Made by a program: the position numbers and the translations under genes. From contig NZ_CP073653.1 in assembly GCF_018223745.1 (NCBI RefSeq), forward strand, positions 2,074,001-2,138,000: a stretch of 64,000 nt of DNA, read 5' to 3'. Numbering within the stretch: the first letter of the stretch is position 1; every line of letters starts with the position of its first letter. Shown piece after piece: positions 9,661 through 18,429 of this stretch. Under the pieces are notes generated by a model, which saw nothing but the letters and a program-made list of their open reading frames with translations, ran no database searches and had not been told where the DNA came from. Origin of the DNA: Clostridium beijerinckii. GTDB taxonomy: Bacteria > Bacillota > Clostridia > Clostridiales > Clostridiaceae.

Positions 9661-10152
9661 TTACAAAATAGAAATTAATACAAATAAAACACCCCAAAAA
9701 AACAAATGCATGGAGAATGTTATAAATGAGCAAATTAGAAGTCTCTGCCTTGTATTTAAAGATGGCTCTATACTTACTCTTATAAGAAAATAAAAACCTG
9801 TTAAAGTAAAAAGTGCAGAACATAGACTATCGTAAGAGAGTATAAAGATAAGTAAAATTAAGCCTAAAAATATAAAATTCCAGCCAGGCATGTATTTTAC
9901 TTGGACATAGTTTTTTCCTGAATCTAAGTATGTACCATTAATAGCAATATCACAGTTATTATCTATACTTACCAGAATAGCGGTTTTACTTCCTAGTTTA
10001 AATGTAGTCTCGCGTGTAACTCCAAAAGTTTTAGAGCTTTGAAGTTTTACAGGAATGTTATTTACTAGTAGGGTCTTTCTTAAAAAATTTTTAGAATATT
10101 CTATAGTGTAATTTATATTATCTACATTGGCAATCCATCTTTTAGTTCCCAT
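9661..10152 (-). CDS. Hypothetical membrane protein
   Basis: The 163-residue protein has an N-terminal soluble part of ~85 residues, predicted beta-rich (RWIANVDNINYTIEYSKN... GTYLDSGKNYVQVKYMPGW). Three hydrophobic segments follow (NFIFLGLILLIFILSYD; SALFTLTGFYFLI; HLFFWGVLFVLISIL). No family is recognised. The start is supported by AAAGGAGG seven bases upstream of the ATG. An open frame on the opposite strand (9527-9793) overlaps it but has no ribosome binding site and is taken as a shadow. Confidence 0.65.
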   Translation of the reverse strand: MGTKRWIANVDNINYTIEYSKNFLRKTLLVNNIPVKLQSSKTFGVTRETTFKLGSKTAILVSIDNNCDIAINGTYLDSGKNYVQVKYMPGWNFIFLGLILLIFILSYDSLCSALFTLTGFYFLIRVSIEPSLNTRQRLLICSFITFSMHLFFWGVLFVLISIL

Positions 10153-10713
10153 AAAAACCTCCTTTATTAATGAACATTAAAGTTATTATTATATAAATTT
10201 ATAATAAAATTAAGTTAGTATATTTAAATATATACATAAATATGTTTGAATAGAATTGAGTTTTTACTTTAAAACAAATTATAAGCTAAATAATTAACTA
10301 ATTATTTGACAAAGACTATGTAGATATGAGTTATATTTATATGATAGCAGTACAGTGAAAATGGTCATTAAGCATCTATGATAGTAGGGTTAATCATAAA
10401 TTCAAGTTAATTATTGAAAAATAATGGTGGGTGTAAAGAATTAGTGATTTTAAAATGACTAAGCTGAGAATAGTTGATTCAAAATAATAGGATTATCAAG
10501 AAAAACGTTGTATAATGATAAAGTAATTAAAAATCATACTGATAATCATATACTAGAATAATTAAATAAACGATAAGACGTCTTAAAATTTGTAAAATAA
10601 ATATGATTAATTTGAGAAATATATATTTTACTAAAATAAAATTAAGTATAGAAAATAAACAATGATAAGAAATAAATTTTTATTATTGAATTTTTTATCG
10701 ACAAGGAGAAAAA
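10153..10713. other. 560-bp A+T-rich intergenic region upstream of topB
   Basis: It separates a minus-strand gene from topB, so it carries both promoters. A TTGACA-like box lies at 10309 and TATAAT lies at 10512, but neither has a well-spaced partner. No open frame with a ribosome binding site, no convincing hairpin and no known riboswitch motif was found. Such a long empty stretch is unusual for this genome. Confidence 0.4.
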
Positions 10714-12903
10714 ATGAGTAAAACATTAGTATTAGCAGAAAAACCATCAGTGGGGAGAGATTTGGCAAAAGTTCTTAAGTGTAACCAAAATAAAGGTTCA
10801 TATATAGAAGGTAGTAAATATATAGTGACTTGGGCAATGGGGCATTTAGTTGGGCTTATGGATCCTGAAGGATATGATAATAAATATAAAGAGTGGAAAA
10901 TGGAAACACTCCCAATGCTTCCTAAACATATGAAACTTACGGTGTTAAAAAAAACAGGGAGACAATATAATGAAGTAAAAAAACAATTATTGAGAAATGA
11001 TGTTAGCGATATTGTAATTGCTACAGATGCTGGAAGAGAAGGGGAATTAGTTGCTAGGTGGATTTTGGAGAAATCAGGGGTGAAAAAGCCGCTTAAAAGA
11101 TTATGGATCTCATCTCAAACAGAAAAAGCAATCTTAGATGGATTTAGAAATTTAAAACCAGGTGCAGCTTATAAAAATCTTTATAAAGCAGCAGTATGTA
11201 GAGCAGAAGCTGATTGGCTTGTAGGACTTAATGTGACAAGAGCTTTGACATGTAAATATAATGCACAATTATCAGCAGGAAGAGTTCAATCTCCAACATT
11301 ATCTATGATTGTGTTAAGAGAAGATGAAATAAGAAATTTTAAACCAAAAACTTATTATACTTTGGAAGGAAAAACTAGGGGATTTAACTTAGCATGGGTA
11401 AATAAAGACAATAATTCGAGAATATTTGATGAAGAATTTGCTAATAAGGTAGCTTCAAAACTAAAAAATTCAGAGGGGAAAATAGTAAATATAAATGAAG
11501 CCAATAAGAAAAAGTTTTCTCCAGCTCTTTATGATTTAACAGAACTTCAAAGAGATGCAAATAAAATATGGGGATATTCTGCAAAACAGACATTAAACAT
11601 AATGCAAAGGCTTTATGAAAATTATAAAATATTAACTTATCCAAGAACAGATTCAAGATATATTACTACTGATATTGTGGCTACTATTCCTGATAGATTA
11701 AAAGCAATTTCTATTGGAGAATATAGAATTGTAGCAGAAGAACTACTTAAAGGAAAAATAATTGGCAATAAGAGTTTTGTAGATAATTCAAAGGTAAGTG
11801 ATCACCATGCTATTATTCCAACAGAACAAAAGCCTAATTTAGCACTTTTATCATCTGAAGAAAGAAAAATTTATGATTTAGTGGTTAAAAGATTTTTAAG
11901 CGTTATGCTTCCACCCTTTGAATATATTCAAACCACAATAGAGGTAGAGGTTCAGGGGGAAAAGCTTGTAGCTAAAGGAAAAGTTATTAAAGCTAAAGGA
12001 TGGAAAAAGCTTTATGATAGATTAGAAGAAGATAGTGATGAAGAAGAAATAAAAGAGCAAGTTCTTCCTACAGTGTCTATTGGGGACAATATTAGAGTAG
12101 AGAGTGTTAATATAAAGAAAGGTGAAACAAAACCACCAGCTAGGTTTACAGAAGCTACTCTTTTATCAGCGATGGAAAGTCCTCATAAATATATTAATGT
12201 TTCCAAGGAAGCTGCTAAAACTTTAGGTGAAACAGGTGGCCTTGGAACAGTTGCTACAAGAGCAGATATTATTGAAAAATTATTTAATTCATTTGTTATA
12301 GAAAAAAAGGGCAAGGAAATAATTCCTACGTCAAAAGGAAAACAATTAATGGAACTTGTGCCAAAGGATTTAAAATCACCACTTTTAACGGCTAAATGGG
12401 AAAGCCAATTAGATGAAATATCAAAAGGAAAAAGAGATGATCATTCATTTATAAAAGAAATGAAAAACTATTCAGTTGCTTTAGTGGAAGATGTTAAAGG
12501 TACAAATAATAAGTTTGTTCATGATAATAAAACTGGAAAGAAGTGTCCTAATTGTGGCAAGTATCTATTAGAGGTTAAAGGTAAAAATGGAGTAATGAAT
12601 GTCTGCCAAGATAGAGAATGTGGATATAGAGAAAGTGTAGCTAGAGTGACAAATGCTAGATGTCCAGAGTGCAAGAAGAAATTGGAACTAAGAGGAAATG
12701 GTGAGGGAGCAATATACGTATGCCCTGGCAGTAACTGCAATTTTAGAGAAAAAGCTTCTCAATTTAAGAAGAGATTTGAGAAAAATGGAAAGATTGATAA
12801 AAGAGAAGTGAATAATTATATGAAGAAAATGAAGAAAGAAGCAGAGGAATTTAATGATAATCCTTTTGCCGCATTATTAGGCGATATAAAATTTGATAAA
12901 TAG
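10714..12903 (+). CDS. topB: DNA topoisomerase III
   Basis: The 729-residue type IA topoisomerase decatenates and relaxes DNA. The Toprim domain is at the N-terminus (LVLAEKPSVGRDLAK; ATDAGREGE). The active-site region is LTYPRTDSRYI, with the catalytic Tyr. The C-terminal ~120 residues contain two Cys4 zinc-ribbon modules (CPNCGKYLLEV...CQDRECGY and CPECKKKLELR...CPGSNCNF) typical of long TopB proteins in Firmicutes. It has an AAGGAG site, ends in a terminator, and looks monocistronic. Confidence 0.96.
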   Translation: MSKTLVLAEKPSVGRDLAKVLKCNQNKGSYIEGSKYIVTWAMGHLVGLMDPEGYDNKYKEWKMETLPMLPKHMKLTVLKKTGRQYNEVKKQLLRNDVSDIVIATDAGREGELVARWILEKSGVKKPLKRLWISSQTEKAILDGFRNLKPGAAYKNLYKAAVCRAEADWLVGLNVTRALTCKYNAQLSAGRVQSPTLSMIVLREDEIRNFKPKTYYTLEGKTRGFNLAWVNKDNNSRIFDEEFANKVASKLKNSEGKIVNINEANKKKFSPALYDLTELQRDANKIWGYSAKQTLNIMQRLYENYKILTYPRTDSRYITTDIVATIPDRLKAISIGEYRIVAEELLKGKIIGNKSFVDNSKVSDHHAIIPTEQKPNLALLSSEERKIYDLVVKRFLSVMLPPFEYIQTTIEVEVQGEKLVAKGKVIKAKGWKKLYDRLEEDSDEEEIKEQVLPTVSIGDNIRVESVNIKKGETKPPARFTEATLLSAMESPHKYINVSKEAAKTLGETGGLGTVATRADIIEKLFNSFVIEKKGKEIIPTSKGKQLMELVPKDLKSPLLTAKWESQLDEISKGKRDDHSFIKEMKNYSVALVEDVKGTNNKFVHDNKTGKKCPNCGKYLLEVKGKNGVMNVCQDRECGYRESVARVTNARCPECKKKLELRGNGEGAIYVCPGSNCNFREKASQFKKRFEKNGKIDKREVNNYMKKMKKEAEEFNDNPFAALLGDIKFDK

Positions 12904-12911
12904 TAAAAAAG

Positions 12912-12944
12912 CTTCTAGTAATTTAAAGTTACTAGAAGTTTTTT
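12912..12944 (+). terminator. Terminator of topB
   Basis: A 10-bp perfect stem (CTTCTAGTAA / TTACTAGAAG) is followed by TTTTTTATT. Confidence 0.88.
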
Positions 12945-13080
12945 ATTAAATATATTTATACCCTTTATTTCGGTAGTTATGCATAAGTTAAAAATATTGT
13001 CATATTGTTAAGAAAATTAGAATTACTTGTTATATTATTTCTTCTTATGGTAACACTAATTTTGAAAGGAGGCAGTAACT

Positions 13081-14271
13081 ATGAAAAATAATGCAAAAAG
13101 AATTATATCTTTTACTTTGATATTTATTTTTACTTTATTACTTTTACCAATTAACTTAGCCAAAGCTGTAGATACAGATGAAAAAGTAAAATCAGATGGA
13201 ACTAATATTGAAGCAAGATCAGCTTTATTAATGGAACCAATGAGCGGTAAAGTACTTTATGAAAAGAATGCAGATGAAAAATTTGCACCAGCATCTGTAA
13301 CAAAAATTATGACTATGTTGCTCACAATGGAGGCTGTAGATAGTGGAAAAATTAAATTAGATGATAAAGTAACTTGTAGTGAAAATGCTAAGAAAATGGG
13401 CGGAAGTACAATGCTTTTAGACACTGGAGAAATAAGAACTGTTGAAGAACTTTTGAAAGGTGTAGCTATAGCGTCTGGAAATGATGCTGCAGTTGCACTT
13501 GCAGAATATCTTGGAGGGACAGAACAAGACTTCGTTAATATGATGAACAAAAGGGCTCAAGAGCTTGGAATGGTTAATACAACATTTAAAAATTGCAATG
13601 GATTACCAGCTGATGGACATATGTCTACGGCAAAAGATATAGCAATAATGTCAAAAGAGTTGTTGAAACATCCAAAGGTATTGAAATACACAGGAACTTA
13701 TATGGATAATATATCAGAAGGAAGAAAATCTCCAATAGAACTAGTAAACCACAATAAATTAGTTAGGTTTTTTGAAGGATGTGACGGGCTAAAAACTGGA
13801 TTTACAGATGAAGCTAAATACTGTATTAGCGCTACAGCAACAAGAAATGGAGTAAGAATGCTATCTGTAATAATGGGAGCACCAACTTACAAAATAAGAA
13901 ATCGTGATGCGGGTGTTTTACTTAATTATGGATTCTCAAAGTATGAAGGTAAAAAACTTGTATCTAAAGATGAAGAAATAGATAAAGTATATATGGATGA
14001 ACAAACAGATAAGTTCTTTATGGCAATGGCAAAAGATGATTTAAATGTTATAATTCCTAAGGGTGGTAATAAAGATTTAGATAAGAAAATTGTTATAGAT
14101 GAACTACAAAAAGAATACAAAGCAGGAGATATAGTTGGAAAATGTGAAGTTTATTTGGGTAGCGAAAAAGTGGGAGAAGTAGATATATATTGCGATAGAG
14201 ATGTGAAGAAAGGCAATATAATTGACAATATAAAATATAATATTAAAAACTTATTCGAAAAAGGTGTATAG
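13081..14271 (+). CDS. dacF: D-alanyl-D-alanine carboxypeptidase (DacF-type PBP)
   Basis: The 396-residue low-molecular-weight penicillin-binding protein trims the terminal D-Ala of peptidoglycan stem peptides outside the membrane. A signal peptide is clear (KR... then a hydrophobic stretch, cleavage after AKA near residue 29). Catalytic motifs are S72-V-T-K75, S132-G-N134 and K238-T-G240. A C-terminal PBP5-type domain follows, ending in a likely amphipathic anchor. GAAAGGAGG precedes the ATG. In Bacillus the closest relative, dacF, is sporulation-linked. Assignment to DacF rather than DacA or DacB is by overall resemblance only. Confidence 0.9.
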   Translation: MKNNAKRIISFTLIFIFTLLLLPINLAKAVDTDEKVKSDGTNIEARSALLMEPMSGKVLYEKNADEKFAPASVTKIMTMLLTMEAVDSGKIKLDDKVTCSENAKKMGGSTMLLDTGEIRTVEELLKGVAIASGNDAAVALAEYLGGTEQDFVNMMNKRAQELGMVNTTFKNCNGLPADGHMSTAKDIAIMSKELLKHPKVLKYTGTYMDNISEGRKSPIELVNHNKLVRFFEGCDGLKTGFTDEAKYCISATATRNGVRMLSVIMGAPTYKIRNRDAGVLLNYGFSKYEGKKLVSKDEEIDKVYMDEQTDKFFMAMAKDDLNVIIPKGGNKDLDKKIVIDELQKEYKAGDIVGKCEVYLGSEKVGEVDIYCDRDVKKGNIIDNIKYNIKNLFEKGV

Positions 14272-14333
14272 CCCGATAAAAAACATTATGAATTTTATAT
14301 TTTTCTTGTAAAACTATAAATAAGAAATAATTC

Positions 14334-14393
14334 AAGCATAGCTAAACAATAAATTTAATTAAATTTATTTAGCTATGCTTGTTTTATATTTTT
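14334..14393 (+). terminator. Long terminator hairpin after the first carboxypeptidase gene
   Basis: A 13-bp outer stem (AAGCATAGCTAAA / TTTAGCTATGCTT) encloses an additional palindrome of A/T, giving an almost continuous stem from 14334 to 14380. GTTTTATATTTTT follows. Confidence 0.85.
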
Positions 14394-14486
14394 ATAATAT
14401 ACATATTTTTAATTAGCTCTTATATATTGTTCTTAAGTGAAACATTTAACTTAAGAAAATTTCAAATGTAAATTTGTTATTCAAAA

Positions 14487-14586
14487 TATATATATTGCAA
14501 AAATAATTCTTCATTATAATTCTAAAAATATTGCAAGAATTTTAGCCGTAATTGTGAATTGTGAATTGCAACATATATATATATTA
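14487..14586. repeat. Dispersed ~82-bp repeat, copy 1 (MITE-like ends)
   Basis: Bases 14487-14568 match 46304-46385 at 75 of 82 positions by eye. In this copy the ends are inverted: TATATATATTGCAA at the left and TTGCAACATATATATATA at the right. The core contains TAGCCGTAATTGTGAATTG, with a GTGAATT tandem. Both copies lie in intergenic DNA just after a terminator and upstream of a plus-strand gene. Confidence 0.8.
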
Positions 14587-14593
14587 ATGATTC

Positions 14594-14622
14594 TTGTTTT
14601 AGATGTTATAACTTGTTATTAT
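14594..14622 (+). promoter_or_regulatory. Probable promoter of scpA-scpB
   Basis: TTGTTT at 14594-14599 and TATTAT at 14617-14622 are 17 bases apart, 75 bp before scpA. Transcription should start near 14629. Confidence 0.5.
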
Positions 14623-14697
14623 ATATTATAGTACTTATTATTTAGATTTAAAGTTATAATTTAAGTATAATTCATAATGGAGGTAAAAAAGATATAT

Positions 14698-15444
14698 ATG
14701 GAACTTCCAAAGATTAAAATTAATGATTTTGAAGGCCCGTTTGATCTTCTATTGCATTTAATAAGAAAGAATCAAATGAGTATATATAATGTAAAAATAT
14801 ATGAAATAACTAATCAGTATCTGAATTATATTAATGAAATGAAAAAGATGGATTTAGAAATAACTTCTGAGTTTATTGTAGTAGCGGCTACCTTAATAGA
14901 AATTAAATCTAAGAATTTGTTGCCGAAGCTTAAAAAACAAGAAGATGATGAAGAAGATGATGAGAAAAAGCTTTTAGAAAAACTTATTCTTTATAAGAAA
15001 ATAAAAGGGGTTTCAGTATTTTTAAAAGACAGATATACTAGTGCTGGCGAGATATATGGAAAGAAACCAGAGGTAATAGAAGAAAAAAGAGATGATACTG
15101 ATAAAAAAGATTTATTAAAAAATATAAGTCTTATAGAATTGTTTAATATATATAATAATTTACTTGAGATATATAATAATAAGCAAAATAGAAATAACAT
15201 AATTCAGAAAAAAATATATATGGATAAATATAAAATAGAAGATAAGTTAGAATATATTATGGACAAGTTAAAAACAGAGAAGGTAAGCAGCTTTCACAAG
15301 ATTATCGAAAATTGTGAATGCAAATTAGAGTGTGTTGTGACATTTTTGGCATTGCTAGAGATGATTAAACAGAGGATGATCAAAGTATATCAAAGCGAAA
15401 ATTTTAGCAATATATTGATTGAAAGGAGAACAGATGATGAGTAA
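14698..15444 (+). CDS. scpA: Segregation and condensation protein A
   Basis: The 248-residue kleisin subunit of the Smc-ScpA-ScpB condensin acts in chromosome compaction and segregation. The N-terminus has the family signature FEGPFDLLLHLIRKNQMSIYNV, followed by the helical LEITSEFIVVAATLIEIKSKNLLP. The C-terminus carries the winged-helix end (FLALLEMIKQRMIKVYQSENFSNI). ATG 14677 is in frame, but GGAGG at 14680-14684 fits only ATG 14698. It overlaps scpB by 11 bp, so the two are translationally coupled. Confidence 0.95.
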   Translation: MELPKIKINDFEGPFDLLLHLIRKNQMSIYNVKIYEITNQYLNYINEMKKMDLEITSEFIVVAATLIEIKSKNLLPKLKKQEDDEEDDEKKLLEKLILYKKIKGVSVFLKDRYTSAGEIYGKKPEVIEEKRDDTDKKDLLKNISLIELFNIYNNLLEIYNNKQNRNNIIQKKIYMDKYKIEDKLEYIMDKLKTEKVSSFHKIIENCECKLECVVTFLALLEMIKQRMIKVYQSENFSNILIERRTDDE

Positions 15445-16027
15445 TGATAAAGGGATTCAAATTCCATTTATAGATGACAAGAAAAAAAATTCTTTAAAAT
15501 CAGCAATAGAATCTTTACTATTTGCTAGTGGTGAACCATTAAGTTTGCAGGATTTGGTTAACCATCTTGAAGAAAAAAATAAACTTATTGAAATTATCAT
15601 ACATGAAATGATGGAAGAATATGAAAATGATAATAGAGGAATAAAAATAATATGTATTAAAGGAAGTTACCAGTTAGTTACGAAAGCTGAAAACTCTGAT
15701 TATATACAGAAGCTTTTGAAGAAAAACAAAAGACAATCTTTATCACAAGCATCTATAGAGAGTTTAGCCATAATTGCTTATAAGCAGCCTATAACAAGAA
15801 TTGATATTGATGAAATTAGAGGAGTTAAATCAGAGAGTGCTCTCCAAAGGCTTTTAGAAAAAGATCTTATAAAAGAGGTTGGCAGACTAGAAGTGCCTGG
15901 TAGACCAATCTTATATGGAACAACAGATGAATTTTTAAGACAATTTGAATTGAAAGATTTAAAAGAACTTCCTTCTCTAGATTTATTTGGGCAAGAAGAT
16001 GTTCAGGAAGATCATGGACAGGAATAA
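15434..16027 (+). CDS. scpB: Segregation and condensation protein B
   Basis: The 197-residue partner of ScpA and Smc is predicted to be two winged-helix domains (KSAIESLLFASGEPLSLQDL at the start; SLAIIAYKQPITRIDIDEI and RGVKSESALQRLLEKDLI in the second). AAGGAG at 15423-15428 sets the start at ATG 15434 or the adjacent ATG 15437. The C-terminal ~25 residues are acidic and probably disordered. It ends 105 bp before a bidirectional terminator shared with gerW. Confidence 0.95.
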   Translation: MMSNDKGIQIPFIDDKKKNSLKSAIESLLFASGEPLSLQDLVNHLEEKNKLIEIIIHEMMEEYENDNRGIKIICIKGSYQLVTKAENSDYIQKLLKKNKRQSLSQASIESLAIIAYKQPITRIDIDEIRGVKSESALQRLLEKDLIKEVGRLEVPGRPILYGTTDEFLRQFELKDLKELPSLDLFGQEDVQEDHGQE

Positions 16028-16131
16028 AATTTAAGGATATATCATCGGAATTTATAAATATATTAATACTTGAAATTTTGAAAAACAATAAAATCTATTT
16101 TTAGATATTTTATATTTATTTTATTAAATTT

Positions 16132-16172
16132 AAGAGAGAAATAGTGTATTATTAAATAACTATTTCTCTCTT
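16132..16172. terminator. Bidirectional terminator between scpB and gerW
   Basis: A perfect 14-bp stem (AAGAGAGAAATAGT / ACTATTTCTCTCTT) with a 13-base loop sits between the convergent genes. Confidence 0.8.
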
Positions 16173-16193
16173 GAATTAAAAATTAGGAGCAAT

Positions 16194-16664
16194 TTAAATA
16201 TTATCGCTATCACTGCAATAACATTCTTCGGAATTATTATCAACAGTAGTAGTATTGACAGTAGCAGATTTTTTATTCTTTCCACATATATCTTTTACTA
16301 AACTTTTTGCAATATCTAAGATTTGAGGAACTGTATCCACAATTCTATCATATGTAGTATCTTGATCTACAGGTAGCATTCTAACACCATCTTGTTTAAC
16401 AACTAGGAATGCTACAGGTTTAACAGAAACCCCTGCTCCGGAGCCGCCTCCAAAAGGAAATGTTGTGCTTGTGATATTTTGCTTTAAATTTAGACATTCA
16501 CTTCCACCAGAAGCAAATCCAAAGCTTAATCTTGAAACAGGAACGATATAAGCTCCATCTTTTGTTTCTATGGCTTTCCCTATTACTGTGTTTACATCAA
16601 TCATATCCTTAAGATTTTCCATGGTACTTTTCATTAAGTTTTCTACATGTTGTTCACTTGACAT
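16194..16664 (-). CDS. gerW: GerW/YtfJ family spore protein
   Basis: The 156-residue protein matches the sporulation protein YtfJ (GerW) needed in Bacillus for normal germination. Family segments are the N-terminal VENLMKSTMENLKDMIDVNTVIG, the GxxIVPVSRLSFGFASGGSE block, and the Gly-rich FPFGGGSGAGVSVKPVAFLVV. The C-terminus has an unusual Cys/Asp/Ser tail (ECYCSDSDNI). It follows the DUF2953 gene by 23 bp, the same order as ytfI-ytfJ in Bacillus. AAAGGGG precedes the start. Confidence 0.93.
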   Translation of the reverse strand: MSSEQHVENLMKSTMENLKDMIDVNTVIGKAIETKDGAYIVPVSRLSFGFASGGSECLNLKQNITSTTFPFGGGSGAGVSVKPVAFLVVKQDGVRMLPVDQDTTYDRIVDTVPQILDIAKSLVKDICGKNKKSATVNTTTVDNNSEECYCSDSDNI

Positions 16665-16687
16665 AATAAATCCCCTTTATTAAGGGG

Positions 16688-17230
16688 TCACCTCCCTTGT
16701 TTATCGTTATTTTTTAATAAATTAATTATTATATATATAATGTTTGCAAGTGATAAGAAAATTATACTTGAAGTTTCAATTTTTAGTAAAAAATTATCAT
16801 CAAATACAGGAGTTATTTTAAAATTAAATTTCTTTATATTAAAAAGGTAATTAAGGAGAATGTAAGTTAATGATGTTGTATTATATATGACTCCATAGAA
16901 AATTGCAGTTCTCGCAGCATCGTTTAGTGAGTATTCCATAGATAAATTTATTTTTAACAGTGGCCTATATTTTAAATTATTTAAAGTAGAAATCAGATGC
17001 TTGAAATTTATTTTACTATTAATTTTTGAAAAAAATTTATGCTTACTTTTAATTAAAGGTGAATTTTTGAGTTTTTTTATACGTGTTATTCTTTTCTTAT
17101 TTTTAGAGATAAGATTAAATCCATATAATTTTATATAATAATCTACGGTAGAATAGTAAATACTAAATTTAATGGGAATAGGAATAAAAAATATTAATAA
17201 GACCACTAAAAAGACATAAAATAATTTCAT
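16688..17230 (-). CDS. DUF2953 domain protein (YtfI-like)
   Basis: The 180-residue protein has an N-terminal membrane helix (FYVFLVVLLIFFIPIPIKF) followed by a basic segment (KNKKRITRIKK). The C-terminal half carries the DUF2953 block around SMEYSLNDAARTAIFYGVIYN and ends in a second hydrophobic segment. In Bacillus and clostridia this family is almost always the upstream neighbour of ytfJ/gerW, as here, so it is probably a sporulation membrane protein. Its molecular role is unknown. GGAGG sets the start. Confidence 0.85.
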   Translation of the reverse strand: MKLFYVFLVVLLIFFIPIPIKFSIYYSTVDYYIKLYGFNLISKNKKRITRIKKLKNSPLIKSKHKFFSKINSKINFKHLISTLNNLKYRPLLKINLSMEYSLNDAARTAIFYGVIYNTTSLTYILLNYLFNIKKFNFKITPVFDDNFLLKIETSSIIFLSLANIIYIIINLLKNNDKQGR

Positions 17231-17276
17231 AAAATTCCTCCAAACTACATCTACTCCATAATTATTGACTAATAAT

Positions 17277-17314
17277 AAAAAAATAAACCTAGAAAATTAT
17301 CAAAATTAGGTTTA
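17277..17314 (-). terminator. Terminator-like hairpin in the leader of the ytfI-gerW pair
   Basis: An 8-bp stem (TAAACCTA / TAGGTTTA, 17284-17314) is followed on the minus strand by TTTTTTTATTATT, 47 bp upstream of the DUF2953 start codon. It would stop a minus-strand transcript that began further upstream, so it is either an insulator or a leader attenuator. Which one cannot be told from sequence. Confidence 0.4.
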
Positions 17315-17371
17315 AAAATTAATTTTAAAGGTAAACTAGAACCAAATAGTAAGTTTAGAAGGTGATTAATT

Positions 17372-18226
17372 ATGCGAAAAGGTACTAGTAAATGCACTTC
17401 ATTGATAGCACTAATTCTTATATGTACTCAAATAATATGTATAGATGCAAATGCCAAAGGTAAAGGTAATAATTTAAGGGTAAATGCTAGATCTGCGATT
17501 GCATTGGATAAGGAAAGTCATGCAGTTTTATTTGAACAAAATGCTTATGAAATAGTTCCAATGGCAAGTACAACAAAGATACTTACTTCTTTAATAGCTA
17601 TTGAACAAGGTAATCTAGATAAAAAAGTAGTAATAAGTAAAAAAGCAGCTAGTATAAGAGGGTCTACAGTTGGATATAAAGAAAACGAAGAAATTACTTT
17701 GAGGGAGTTAGTTTTTGGATTAATGTTTAAGTCGGGAAATGATGCAGCAATAGCTATTGCCGAGGAATTAGGGGGATCAATAGAAGGATTTGCGGAAATA
17801 ATGAATCATTATGCTAGGGGCATAGGAATATTAGATTCACATTTTGAGTCTCCTCATGGATTGGATAGTAGTAAACACTATTCTTCAGCATATGATTTAG
17901 CGATACTTACTGCTAAGGGCATGGATTATGATCTATTTAGAGAAGTAGTAGGAAGTAAACAAATCTCAAAAGAAAAGTATAATTTTACAAGAGATTATAA
18001 TAACATAAATAAAATATTGTGGAGAATTCCAGGAGCTAATGGTGTTAAAACAGGATATACAGGCCAAGCTGGTAAGTGTTTAGTTTCATCAATTAATAAT
18101 AATGGCAAAGATGTGATAATTGTAGTTTTAAATTGTCCAGATAGATGGAATGTGACAGAAAAAATATATAATTATGTATTAGAGAAAGTAGCATTTGGGA
18201 ATCATACAGTTAAAGAATTGGTTTAG
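17372..18226 (+). CDS. dacB: D-alanyl-D-alanine carboxypeptidase, short form
   Basis: The 284-residue secreted serine peptidase of the S11 family has a signal peptide (LIALILICTQIICIDANA, cleavage near residue 28). Motifs are S66-T-T-K69, S121-G-N123 and K226-T-G228. It is ~110 residues shorter than the DacF-type protein at 13 kb because the C-terminal PBP5 domain is missing. Its position divergent from ytfI-gerW supports a sporulation role like DacB. That, and the symbol, are inferred from context. AGAAGGTGAT precedes the ATG. Confidence 0.85.
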   Translation: MRKGTSKCTSLIALILICTQIICIDANAKGKGNNLRVNARSAIALDKESHAVLFEQNAYEIVPMASTTKILTSLIAIEQGNLDKKVVISKKAASIRGSTVGYKENEEITLRELVFGLMFKSGNDAAIAIAEELGGSIEGFAEIMNHYARGIGILDSHFESPHGLDSSKHYSSAYDLAILTAKGMDYDLFREVVGSKQISKEKYNFTRDYNNINKILWRIPGANGVKTGYTGQAGKCLVSSINNNGKDVIIVVLNCPDRWNVTEKIYNYVLEKVAFGNHTVKELV

Positions 18227-18235
18227 TAAGCAATA

Positions 18236-18268
18236 GTAGATAGTTTTTTATTACTATCTACTTTTTTT
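18236..18268 (+). terminator. Terminator of the short carboxypeptidase gene
   Basis: A perfect 9-bp stem (GTAGATAGT / ACTATCTAC) is followed by TTTTTTTAT, 10 bp after the stop. Confidence 0.9.
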
Positions 18269-18429
18269 ATTATTAAATAAAATATTTAGAAAATCAAAAA
18301 TAAATCATTAGAGTATAAGGTATAGATTAGAATATTGGAAAATAAATAATTTTAAACAATTATATTTGTGTCAAATTAGATATTTTAAAATAATTTATAT
18401 TAGAAGCAATTTTATCTAAAGGAGAAAAA

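Noticed and set aside
9527..9793. 88-codon plus-strand open frame as a gene
   Set aside because: It has no ribosome binding site, overlaps the well-supported minus-strand genes at 9379-9534 and 9661-10152, and has unnatural composition.
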